Origin: Actinomycetes bacterium | GTDB lineage: Bacteria > Actinomycetota > Actinomycetes > Propionibacteriales > Propionibacteriaceae | Assembly (NCBI GenBank): GCA_023393755.1 | Contig: JAEXCA010000031.1 | Coordinates: forward strand, 1 to 8,850 | Reading direction: 5' to 3' | DNA: 8,850 bases | Part shown: in pieces, positions 1 to 5,819 of the stretch | How positions within the stretch are numbered: position 1 is the stretch's first letter | How the letters are laid out: every line of letters starts with the position of its first letter | Notes under the pieces: model-generated | Told to the model about the DNA's origin: nothing | The model's database searches: none | What the model saw: the letters and a program-made list of their open reading frames with translations, nothing else | Translations under genes and position numbers: made by a program

Positions 1-46
1 GGGGGGGTTTCCGGGGGGGGGGGGGGGGTTGGGCGGGGGGGGCGGA
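1..46. other. Low-complexity G-rich window end (probable artefact)
   Basis: The first 46 bases are almost pure G with a few T and C, including a run of about 16 G. No gene frame or recognisable signal crosses it, and normal sequence begins around base 47. The other end of the window shows the mirror situation (C and G runs). This looks like low-quality read ends or an unresolved contig terminus rather than biology. Confidence 0.7.
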
Positions 47-55
47 CTGAGTCGA

Positions 56-74
56 CCCTTCGACAGGCTCAGGG
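56..74 (-). repeat. Short interspersed repeat, CCCTGAGCCTGTCGAAGG family
   Basis: On the minus strand this reads CCCTGAGCCTGTCGAAGGG. It matches 18 of 19 bases of the plus-strand copy at 4030-4048, so the two copies are in inverted orientation about 4 kb apart, one on each side of the thiolase-tetR-acyl-CoA oxidase module. It lies 19 bp past the stop codon of the thiolase gene. From memory, similar CTTCGACAGGCTCAG words are common between genes in actinobacterial genomes. Whether it terminates transcription is not shown: the word is only partly self-complementary and no U-run follows. Confidence 0.7.
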
Positions 75-92
75 GTCGTTTGGTGCGTCATC

Positions 93-1367
93 TCAGATCC
101 CCTCCAGGATCGCGGTGACGCCCTGGCCGCCGGCCGCGCAGATCGAGATCAGCGCCCGGGAACCGGGCCCGCGCTGGTGCAGCAGCTTGGCCGCGGTGGC
201 GACGATCCGTCCACCAGTGGCGGCGAAGGGGTGCCCGGCGGCCAACGACGAACCGGTGACGTTCAGCTTGGCGCGGTCGATCGGCCCCAGGGCTCCCGGC
301 AGGCCGACCGAACGGCAGTAGTCGTCGTCCTCCCAGGCCTTCAGCGCGGCCAGCACGGTCGAGGCGAAGGCCTCGTGGATCTCGTAGAAGTCGAAGTCGG
401 CCAGGGTGAGGCCCTGCCGGGCCAGCATCCGTCCGATCGCGGTGACCGGGGCGAGCAGCAGGTCGGCCCCGGCGGGGTGATCCACCGCGGCGACCTCGGC
501 GTCCACCACGCGGGCCAGCGCGGGCAGGTTGTGGGACGCGGCGTAGTCGGCGTCCGCCAACAGCACCACGGCAGCGCCGTCCGACAGGGGAGTGGAGTTG
601 CCAGCGGTCATCGTCCCCTCCGGGCCGCCGAAGACGGGCTTCAACCCGGCGAGTTTCTCCACCGTGGTGTCCGGACGCAGCGTCGCATCCCGGGTGAGGC
701 CCAGGTAGGGCGTCACCAGATCGTCGAAGAAACCGTCCGCCCAGGCGGCGGCCAGATGCTGGTGCGAGGCGGCGGCCAACTCGTCCTGCTCGGTGCGGGT
801 GATCCCCCACTTCGCGGTGGTGCGGGCCTGGTGCTCGCCCATGCTCAGCCCGGTGCGGGGCTCGACCACCCGCGGCGTCTCCGGCGCCAGATGGGACGGA
901 CGAATCCCAGCCAGCGCCTTCAGCCGAGCCGGCAAGGTGCGCGCAGCGTTGGCAGCCAGCAGTGCCCGGCGCAGTCCCTCGCTGACCGCGATCGGCGCGT
1001 CCGAAGCTGAGTCGACGCCACCGGCGATCCCCACGTCCGCTTGGCCCAAAGCGATCTTGTTGGCCAGGTAGATCACCGACTCCAACCCGGTGCCACAGGC
1101 CTGCTGCAGGTCGCAGGCCGGGGTCCCGGGCGACAGCGCCGAGCTCAGCACCGCCTCGCGGGTGAGGTTGAAGTCGCGGGTGTGCTTCAGCACCGCGCCG
1201 GCTACGACCTCGTCCAGTCGCTGGCCGGCCAGCCCGAACCGGGCCACCAGGCCGTCGATCGCGGCGGTCAGCAGGTCGTGGTTCGAGGCGGCGGCGTAGG
1301 CGCCATTGGCTTTGGGGAACGGCGGGGGGTTGCCGCCGACGACGACAGCGGACCGGGGGAGCTGCAT
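93..1367 (-). CDS. fadA2: Thiolase, acetyl-CoA C-acyltransferase (FadA2/FadI type)
   Basis: 424 aa, the usual thiolase length. It catalyses thiolytic cleavage of 3-ketoacyl-CoA to acetyl-CoA and a shortened acyl-CoA (last step of beta-oxidation), in the cytosol. The active-site set is complete: nucleophile Cys91 in QQACGTGLES, HEAFAS at 331-336, GHPFAATGG at 379-386 region with His379, and the acid/base Cys410 in CAAGGQG. The HEAF form, instead of NEAF, and motifs such as GAVLKHTRDFNLTRE match my recollection of mycobacterial FadA2 and trifunctional-protein beta subunits. The start ATG has a strong GGAGG four bases upstream. The gene is divergent from tetR, with 69 bp between. One oddity is that the RIPF-like motif near the N-terminus reads PPPF (residues 14-17). 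The reductase and dehydratase genes that accompany fadA2 in mycobacteria are not in this window. A biosynthetic direction cannot be excluded. Confidence 0.93.
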   Translation of the reverse strand: MQLPRSAVVVGGNPPPFPKANGAYAAASNHDLLTAAIDGLVARFGLAGQRLDEVVAGAVLKHTRDFNLTREAVLSSALSPGTPACDLQQACGTGLESVIYLANKIALGQADVGIAGGVDSASDAPIAVSEGLRRALLAANAARTLPARLKALAGIRPSHLAPETPRVVEPRTGLSMGEHQARTTAKWGITRTEQDELAAASHQHLAAAWADGFFDDLVTPYLGLTRDATLRPDTTVEKLAGLKPVFGGPEGTMTAGNSTPLSDGAAVVLLADADYAASHNLPALARVVDAEVAAVDHPAGADLLLAPVTAIGRMLARQGLTLADFDFYEIHEAFASTVLAALKAWEDDDYCRSVGLPGALGPIDRAKLNVTGSSLAAGHPFAATGGRIVATAAKLLHQRGPGSRALISICAAGGQGVTAILEGI

Positions 1368-1389
1368 TGGGCCTCCTTAAAAATTAACC

Positions 1390-1427
1390 GGTACCAAAGG
1401 TAGCAGGTACGTCCAGTACTGGGTACC
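1390..1427. promoter_or_regulatory. Candidate TetR operator between divergent genes
   Basis: The spacer between fadA2 and tetR holds four GTAC words (starting at 1391, 1407, 1416 and 1423). GGTACC at 1390-1395 and at 1422-1427 are symmetric around the central GTAC at 1407-1410, and a perfect 10-bp palindrome CCAGTACTGG sits at 1413-1422. TetR-family proteins bind such dyads, usually next to their own gene. This region overlaps both candidate -10 elements, so binding would block transcription in both directions. The arrangement is seen in the sequence; its use as an operator is inference. Confidence 0.5.
1397..1405 (-). promoter_or_regulatory. Candidate extended -10 promoter of fadA2
   Basis: On the minus strand this reads TGCTACCTT, a TGnTAnnnT extended -10 element. 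A start about 7 bases downstream gives a leader of roughly 23 nt that still contains the GGAGG ribosome site of fadA2. No good -35 hexamer is seen, which extended -10 promoters can tolerate. Prediction by eye only. Confidence 0.35.
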
Positions 1428-1429
1428 CT
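1424..1429 (+). promoter_or_regulatory. Candidate -10 of a leaderless tetR transcript
   Basis: TACCCT fits the actinobacterial TAnnnT -10 consensus and ends seven bases before the GTG start of tetR. There is no Shine-Dalgarno sequence upstream of that GTG, so transcription starting at or near the start codon (a leaderless mRNA) is the simplest reading. The element overlaps the GGTACC half of the candidate operator. No convincing -35 is visible. Confidence 0.4.
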
Positions 1430-1436
1430 TGCGTTC

Positions 1437-2063
1437 GTGACCACTGACGGACGCGACACCCGCTGGGCGCAGCACCGGATCACCCGGCGCCGCGAGCTGG
1501 TGGAACATGCCCTGCGCGCGATCCGGCGCTACGGGCCGGGCGTCGGCATGGAAGAGATCGCCGCCCAGGCCGGCACCTCGAAGACGGTGATCTACCGGCA
1601 TTTCGGTGACCGGGCCGGCCTCTACGCCGCGGTGGCGCAGGCCGTCCACGCCTACATCCTGGCCGACCTGCTGCGCGCCCTGCGGTTCACCGACCCCGCC
1701 GATGTCGGACGGCTCACCGCCGACCTGGCCAGCGCCTACCTGGCGCTGGTGGAACGCGACCCGGAGATCTACCGGTTCGTGATGAACCCGCCGACCGCGG
1801 AGCCGGTCGACCCGGCCGCTGGCCTGACCACCCTGATCGGCGACCGGATCGAGGCCGCGATCGCCGCCCGGCTGGCCGAGCAGGGCCAGGATCCCGCCGC
1901 GGCCGCCACCTGGGGCCACGGCCTGGTGGGGTTCGTCCGGGCCGCCGCCGACCGCTGGATGGCCAGCGACCCCCGTCCGCCCGCCGACCAGATCGTCGGC
2001 CACATCACCGCCTTGTTCGTCCCGGCACTCACCGCCGGCCTGACCCGATCACAGGAGATCTGA
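1437..2063 (+). CDS. TetR/AcrR-family transcriptional regulator
   Basis: 208 aa, the typical TetR length. The N-terminal DNA-binding domain spans about residues 15-62, with the helix-turn-helix in GMEEIAAQAGTSKTVIYRHF (37-56), an almost textbook TetR signature. The rest is a helical ligand and dimer domain with no recognisable ligand motif. The GTG start is chosen because the only in-frame codons upstream run into a TAG at 1401-1403, with no other ATG or GTG. It has no ribosome site and may be leaderless. Its stop is one base before the ATG of the acyl-CoA oxidase gene, so the two are co-transcribed and probably translationally coupled. Position between an acyl-CoA oxidase and a divergent thiolase suggests a repressor of beta-oxidation that senses an acyl-CoA or fatty acid. 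The ligand is inference. Confidence 0.93.
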   Translation: MTTDGRDTRWAQHRITRRRELVEHALRAIRRYGPGVGMEEIAAQAGTSKTVIYRHFGDRAGLYAAVAQAVHAYILADLLRALRFTDPADVGRLTADLASAYLALVERDPEIYRFVMNPPTAEPVDPAAGLTTLIGDRIEAAIAARLAEQGQDPAAAATWGHGLVGFVRAAADRWMASDPRPPADQIVGHITALFVPALTAGLTRSQEI

Positions 2064-2064
2064 C

Positions 2065-3990
2065 ATGACGCTGACCGCCCACGAAACGCTCACCACCCTC
2101 GGCGCCGCCCTGCGGACCGCGCTGGACGGCCCGTTCGCCGAACGCCGGGCCCGTGGCCGGGCGGAGCTGCCGACCGAGAACCTGCTGCGCGACCCCGAGC
2201 AGACCATGGACGAGGCCCGCGAATGGGTGCTCACCCGGCTGCGGGAGCTGCAGGCGGCGGGCTTCGGCGCGGCCGGCGTCCCGGTCTCGTCCACCGACCA
2301 CGGCTCGCCGGAGGACGCGGTGATGGCCTTCGAAATGCTCGCCCACGGCGACCTCTCGGTGCTGATCAAGTCGGGCGTCCAGTTCGGCCTGTTCGGCGGC
2401 GCGATCGCCAACCTCGGCACTGCCTGGCACCACGACACCTACCTGCCCCGGGTCACCCGGCTGGAGTTGCTGGGCTGCTTCGCGATGACCGAACTCGGCC
2501 ACGGCTCGGACGTTGCCAGCCTGGAGACCACCATCACCTACGACCCGGCAACCGAGGAGTTCGTGGTGAACTCGCCCTCGCCGGCCGCTCGTAAGGCCTA
2601 CATCGGCAATGCCGGCCGGCACGGCTCGATGGCGGTGGTCTTCGGTCAGTTGGTCGTCGACCACGTCCGGCACGGCGTCCACGCGATCCTGGTGCCGATC
2701 CGGGACGAGGCTGGACGCGACCTGCCCGGCGTCACCACCGGTGATCAGGGCCACAAGGGCGGTCTGGTTGGGGTCGACAACGGCACGCTGTTCTTCGAGA
2801 ACGTCCGCGTGCCCCGTTCGATGCTGCTCGACCGCTACGGCGGCGTGGACGAGCAGGGCCGCTATGTGTCGGTGATCGAGTCGCCGAACCGGCGGTTCTT
2901 CACCATGCTCGGGACACTGGTCCGCGGCCGGGTCTGCATCTCGGTTGGCGGTGCGATCGCCGCCCGACGGGGTATTTCGATCGCCACCCGGTACGCGCTC
3001 AAGCGCCGCCAGTTCCCAGCCCCCGGACGGCGGGACGGCGTGCTGCTGCTCGACTACCTGATCCATCAGCGCCGGCTGCTGCCGTTGGTCGCCCGTTCCT
3101 ATGCCCTGGGTTTCGCCCAGAACGATCTCAATGCCCTGCTGATGAAGGTGCAGGGCACCGGCGAGTCCACCGACCGCGACCAGCGCGAACTGGAGACCTT
3201 CGCCGCCGGGCTGAAGGTGATCTCCACCGACTTCGCCAACTCCGCGCTGCAGGAGTGCCGCGAGGCCTGCGGCGGCTCCGGCTTCATGTCGGAGAACCGG
3301 ATCACCGCGCTGCGCTCCGACGTCGATATCTTCGCCACCTTCGAGGGCGACAACACCGTGCTGCTGCAGTCGGTCACCAAGGCGCTGCTGACCGACTACA
3401 AGCAGCTGTGGGGCGAACTTGATCGGGCGGGCGTCGTCCAGGCCACCGCCCGGGTGGTGGGGGAGACCGTGGTCGAGCGGACGTCCGCGGGCGTGGTGCT
3501 GGAGCGGCTGGTCCGGGCCGCCCGCCGGCAGCCCGAGGAACTGGCGATGGGCGACCGCCGCTGGCAGGCGCTGATGTTCACCGAGCGCGAGCGGCACGCG
3601 CTGGAGTCACTGGCCCGCCGGATGCGGGCTTCCAGCCGGGACGGCGACCACTTCGAGGCGTTCAACCGGCTCGGCGAGCACGTCCTGTTCGTCGCGAAGG
3701 CCCACCTCGAGCGGCGGATCTTCGAATCCTTCGTCACCGGTCTGGAGACCTGCGCCGACCCCGAGGCCCGCGAGCTGCTCGAGAAGGTCTGCAGCCTCTA
3801 CGCGCTGACCAGCCTGCACGAGGATCGCGCCTGGTTCATGGAGCACGGCAAGATGTCCACCACCCGTGCCAAGGCGATCGGTGAGCAGCTCAACCAGCTC
3901 TGCCGGGAACTGCGCCAGCACGCCCTGCCCCTGGTCGAGGGGCTGGGAGTGCCCGAGCACTGGCTGGGAGCCGCCATCCTGGAGGGCTGA
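2065..3990 (+). CDS. Acyl-CoA oxidase / acyl-CoA dehydrogenase family flavoprotein
   Basis: 641 aa, much longer than the roughly 380-aa short-chain acyl-CoA dehydrogenases and close to peroxisomal acyl-CoA oxidases. It introduces the trans-2 double bond into acyl-CoA using FAD (first step of beta-oxidation). Visible layout: N-terminal helical domain about 1-130; flavin-binding beta domain with CFAMTELGHGSDVASLET (138-155); helical domain with YALKRRQF (310-317), CREACGGSGF (398-407) and FATFEGDNTVLLQ (423-435), where Glu427 aligns with the catalytic base of acyl-CoA oxidases; and an extra C-terminal oxidase-type domain from about 455. The ATG has AGGAGA seven bases upstream, at 2053-2058, inside the end of tetR. 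Whether electrons go to oxygen (making hydrogen peroxide) or to an electron-transfer flavoprotein cannot be told from sequence by eye. Confidence 0.9.
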   Translation: MTLTAHETLTTLGAALRTALDGPFAERRARGRAELPTENLLRDPEQTMDEAREWVLTRLRELQAAGFGAAGVPVSSTDHGSPEDAVMAFEMLAHGDLSVLIKSGVQFGLFGGAIANLGTAWHHDTYLPRVTRLELLGCFAMTELGHGSDVASLETTITYDPATEEFVVNSPSPAARKAYIGNAGRHGSMAVVFGQLVVDHVRHGVHAILVPIRDEAGRDLPGVTTGDQGHKGGLVGVDNGTLFFENVRVPRSMLLDRYGGVDEQGRYVSVIESPNRRFFTMLGTLVRGRVCISVGGAIAARRGISIATRYALKRRQFPAPGRRDGVLLLDYLIHQRRLLPLVARSYALGFAQNDLNALLMKVQGTGESTDRDQRELETFAAGLKVISTDFANSALQECREACGGSGFMSENRITALRSDVDIFATFEGDNTVLLQSVTKALLTDYKQLWGELDRAGVVQATARVVGETVVERTSAGVVLERLVRAARRQPEELAMGDRRWQALMFTERERHALESLARRMRASSRDGDHFEAFNRLGEHVLFVAKAHLERRIFESFVTGLETCADPEARELLEKVCSLYALTSLHEDRAWFMEHGKMSTTRAKAIGEQLNQLCRELRQHALPLVEGLGVPEHWLGAAILEG

Positions 3991-4029
3991 GCGCCTGGGA
4001 CGGGTGGCGGCGGACACGGGAACCGCGGT

Positions 4030-4048
4030 CCCTGAGCCTGTCGAAGGC
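4030..4048 (+). repeat. Short interspersed repeat, CCCTGAGCCTGTCGAAGG family
   Basis: Plus-strand copy of the 19-base word also found inverted at 56-74, differing only in the last base. It overlaps the left terminus of the palindromic element, whose right terminus carries the shortened form of the same word. It begins 40 bases after the stop codon of the acyl-CoA oxidase gene. Confidence 0.7.
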
Positions 4049-4106
4049 CCCCGGACACCGAGCCCGTGGGTCGGAACGTCGCTCCACTTCTCAGCTGCTG
4101 CTCGCG

Positions 4107-4164
4107 TCTGGTGATGCAGTTACCCGGTTTCCCGGCCGGGAAGCCGGGAAACTACGACGCCAGA
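4107..4164. repeat. Strong central hairpin / near-perfect palindrome
   Basis: Two 29-base arms, 4107-4135 and 4136-4164, are reverse complements at 23 of 29 positions. Counting G-U pairs, 26 of 29 can pair in RNA. The core TTCCCGGCCGGGAA (4129-4142) is a perfect palindrome. The arms are themselves built from repeated units of the type TTTCCCGG / TTACCCGG. Such a structure could act as a bidirectional transcription terminator, an mRNA-stabilising hairpin, or a REP-type element. No U-run follows on either side, so it is not a canonical intrinsic terminator. Confidence 0.75.
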
Positions 4165-4310
4165 TGACGACCCCCCTGGAGGCCTGGGGCTCTGCCGAAG
4201 CTCAGGGATCGGGCCCGGCTTCACGACGCGCCGCTTTCGCCTCAGGGACCGCCGTCCGTCTCCCGGTGTCCACTTCTGAGTAATCCCCACGCGAGGGTGT
4301 CCCGCGGCAC

Positions 4311-4316
4311 TAGGGT
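4311..4316 (+). promoter_or_regulatory. Candidate -10 of the uracil permease gene
   Basis: TAGGGT fits TAnnnT and lies 21 bases before the ATG. A start about 7 bases downstream would leave a leader of about 15 nt that still includes the GAAGGG ribosome site (4326-4331). No -35 is recognisable and no riboswitch-like fold or PyrR-type leader was seen, so this is weak. Confidence 0.25.
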
Positions 4317-4337
4317 TCCAGCGGCGAAGGGAACGAG

Positions 4338-5675
4338 ATGGCCATCTGGAAGCTGCACGGAGACGGATCGCTGGTACCGGGGGCGGTGGTGACACCCGAC
4401 GAACGGCTCGGCTGGGGCAAGATGTTCGGGCTCGGCGCCCAGCACGTGGTGGCGATGTTCGGAGCCACCTTCCTGGTGCCGCTGATCACCGGTTTCCCGA
4501 TCCCCACCACGCTGTTCTTCAGCGGCGTCGGCACCCTGCTGTTCCTGCTGATCACCGGCAACAAGCTGCCCAGCTACCTGGGGTCGTCCTTCGCCTTCAT
4601 CTCCCCGGTGATGGCCTCGACGATCATGACCGACGGCGGCGCCGACTTCGGCCGGGCGCTGTTCGGCATCATGCTCACCGGCATCCTGCTGGCGATTGTC
4701 GGCGCGGTCGTCCACGTCGGCGGTTCGCACTGGATCGACGTGCTGATGCCGCCGGTGATGACCGGCACCATCGTGATGCTGATCGGCTTCAACCTGGCCA
4801 GCGCCGCCTGGGGGGTGAACGAGACCTCGGGCTTCCGGGCCGCCCCGCTGACCGGCTGGATCACCGTCCTGGCGATCGTCCTGATCGCGGTGCTGTTCCG
4901 CGGCCTGATCGGACGACTCTCCATCCTGCTCGGCGTGCTGGTCGGCTACGTCGCCGCGCTCCTTCAGGGCGAGGTGAACTTCGAGCGACTGGACGCCGCC
5001 GGCTGGCTCGGGCTGCCGCACTTCCAGCTGCCCACCCCGGATTTCAACGTCGCCGCGCTGTTCCTGCCGGTCGTGCTGGTGCTGATCGCCGAGAACGTCG
5101 GCCACGTGAAGTCGGTGGCGTTGATGACCGGCCACAACTACGACAAGCAGATGGGACGGGCGCTGCTGGCGGACGGCGTCGCGACCACCGTCGCCGGTCT
5201 CGGCGGCGGCTCCGGCACCACCACCTACGCCGAGAACATCGGCGTGATGGCCGCCACCAAGGTCTACTCCACCGCCCTGTACTGGATCGCCGGTTTCATC
5301 GCGATCGCGCTCTCGTTCATCCCGAAGTTCGGCGAGGCCATCGCCACCATCCCGCCGGGCGTGATCGGTGCGGCCGGCACCGTGCTGTACGGCATGATCG
5401 GCCTGCTCGGCGCCCGGATCTGGATCGAGAACAAGGTCGACTTCACCAACCCGGTCAACCTGATCCCGGCCGCGGTCGGCCTGATCATGGCGATCGCCGA
5501 CTTCACCTTCGCCTTCGGCGACATCGTGTTCGGCGGCGTGACCGTCGGCACGATCGCCGCGCTGGCGCTCTACCACCTGATGAAGTCCATCGGGAAGGCG
5601 CGCGGCACCGACCTGGAGGAGCCGGCCCTGACCGCCGAGTTCGACCCCAAGCAGCCCGACGCCGAGAACCTCTGA
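4338..5675 (+). CDS. uraA: Uracil/xanthine permease, NCS2 family (UraA-like)
   Basis: 445 aa, the normal size for NCS2 nucleobase-cation symporters (UraA 429 aa). It imports uracil across the cytoplasmic membrane, probably with protons, for pyrimidine salvage. Motifs that place it close to UraA: QHVVAMFGATFLVP (35-48) with His36 at the place of the conserved His of UraA; IAENVGHVKSV (250-260) with Glu252; and GGSGTTTYAENIGVMAATKV (290-309) with Glu299. The two glutamates correspond to the uracil-binding ones of UraA. About 14 hydrophobic segments follow the 7+7 pattern. The N-terminus carries a soluble stretch of about 24 residues, and the C-terminal tail is acidic. The ATG has GAAGGG six bases upstream. 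The gene stands alone: a hairpin repeat follows it and no pyrimidine-synthesis genes are adjacent. Other pyrimidines or xanthine as substrate cannot be excluded. Confidence 0.93.
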   Translation: MAIWKLHGDGSLVPGAVVTPDERLGWGKMFGLGAQHVVAMFGATFLVPLITGFPIPTTLFFSGVGTLLFLLITGNKLPSYLGSSFAFISPVMASTIMTDGGADFGRALFGIMLTGILLAIVGAVVHVGGSHWIDVLMPPVMTGTIVMLIGFNLASAAWGVNETSGFRAAPLTGWITVLAIVLIAVLFRGLIGRLSILLGVLVGYVAALLQGEVNFERLDAAGWLGLPHFQLPTPDFNVAALFLPVVLVLIAENVGHVKSVALMTGHNYDKQMGRALLADGVATTVAGLGGGSGTTTYAENIGVMAATKVYSTALYWIAGFIAIALSFIPKFGEAIATIPPGVIGAAGTVLYGMIGLLGARIWIENKVDFTNPVNLIPAAVGLIMAIADFTFAFGDIVFGGVTVGTIAALALYHLMKSIGKARGTDLEEPALTAEFDPKQPDAENL

Positions 5676-5677
5676 GG

Positions 5678-5706
5678 TGGGAGCCCCCGCCTTCGCGGGG
5701 ACGATG
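5678..5706 (+). repeat. Short hairpin repeat, copy 1 (possible uraA terminator)
   Basis: A 29-base unit starting TGGGAGCCCCCGCCTT and ending GGGGACGATG, with a perfect 6-bp stem CCCCGC / GCGGGG closed by CTTC. It starts three bases after the uraA stop codon. It is nearly identical to the copy at 5739-5766. The minus strand encodes the VPAKAG-like peptide word seen in translated intergenic repeats of many bacteria. It may stop or stabilise the uraA transcript, although no U-run follows. Confidence 0.7.
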
Positions 5707-5738
5707 TCGGCCAGGTCGTCGCCGGCCGGGTTGGCGCC

Positions 5739-5766
5739 TGGGAGCCCCCGCCTTGCAGGGACGATG
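5739..5766 (+). repeat. Short hairpin repeat, copy 2
   Basis: A 28-base second copy of the unit at 5678-5706, in the same direction, 61 bases later. It is identical except in the second stem arm, which reads GCAGGG instead of CGCGGGG. The first arm is unchanged, so pairing is weaker and this copy has decayed. It ends five bases before an ATG that could otherwise be taken as the azlC start. Confidence 0.7.
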
Positions 5767-5819
5767 AACGCATGTTCCCTGCCACACGCCGGCAGCGGGA
5801 CAGGGACGGGGAGTACGCA

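Larger units (their letters stand above)
4025..4252. repeat. 228-bp palindromic, MITE-like intergenic element
   Basis: This fills most of the 347-bp gene-free stretch between the acyl-CoA oxidase gene and uraA. It starts with GCGGTCCCTGAG (4025-4036) and ends with the exact reverse complement CTCAGGGACCGC (4241-4252), a 12-bp perfect inverted pair. Its midpoint (4138) almost coincides with the centre of a strong internal hairpin (4135/4136). A degenerate third copy of the CCCTGAGC word lies on the minus strand near 4197-4208. The intervening arms are not complementary to each other. A near-direct repeat TCCACTTCT(C/G)AG occurs at 4083-4094 and 4269-4280. No open frame of note is inside. The structure suggests a non-coding mobile palindromic element, or several interspersed repeats that accumulated here. 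The rest of the stretch (3991-4024, 4253-4337) shows only a weak promoter candidate. Confidence 0.5.

Noticed and set aside
2029..3597. 522-residue open frame on the minus strand opposite the acyl-CoA oxidase gene
   Set aside because: Same low-information H/Q/R/G-rich composition. The sense strand has all family motifs in order.
4253..4337. Riboswitch or pyrimidine-responsive leader before uraA
   Set aside because: I could find no PyrR-binding-loop motif, attenuator pair or known riboswitch core, and the likely leader is only about 15 nt.
4025..5766. CRISPR-like array from the intergenic repeats
   Set aside because: The repeats belong to different families, with only two copies each and no regular spacers, and no cas genes are present.
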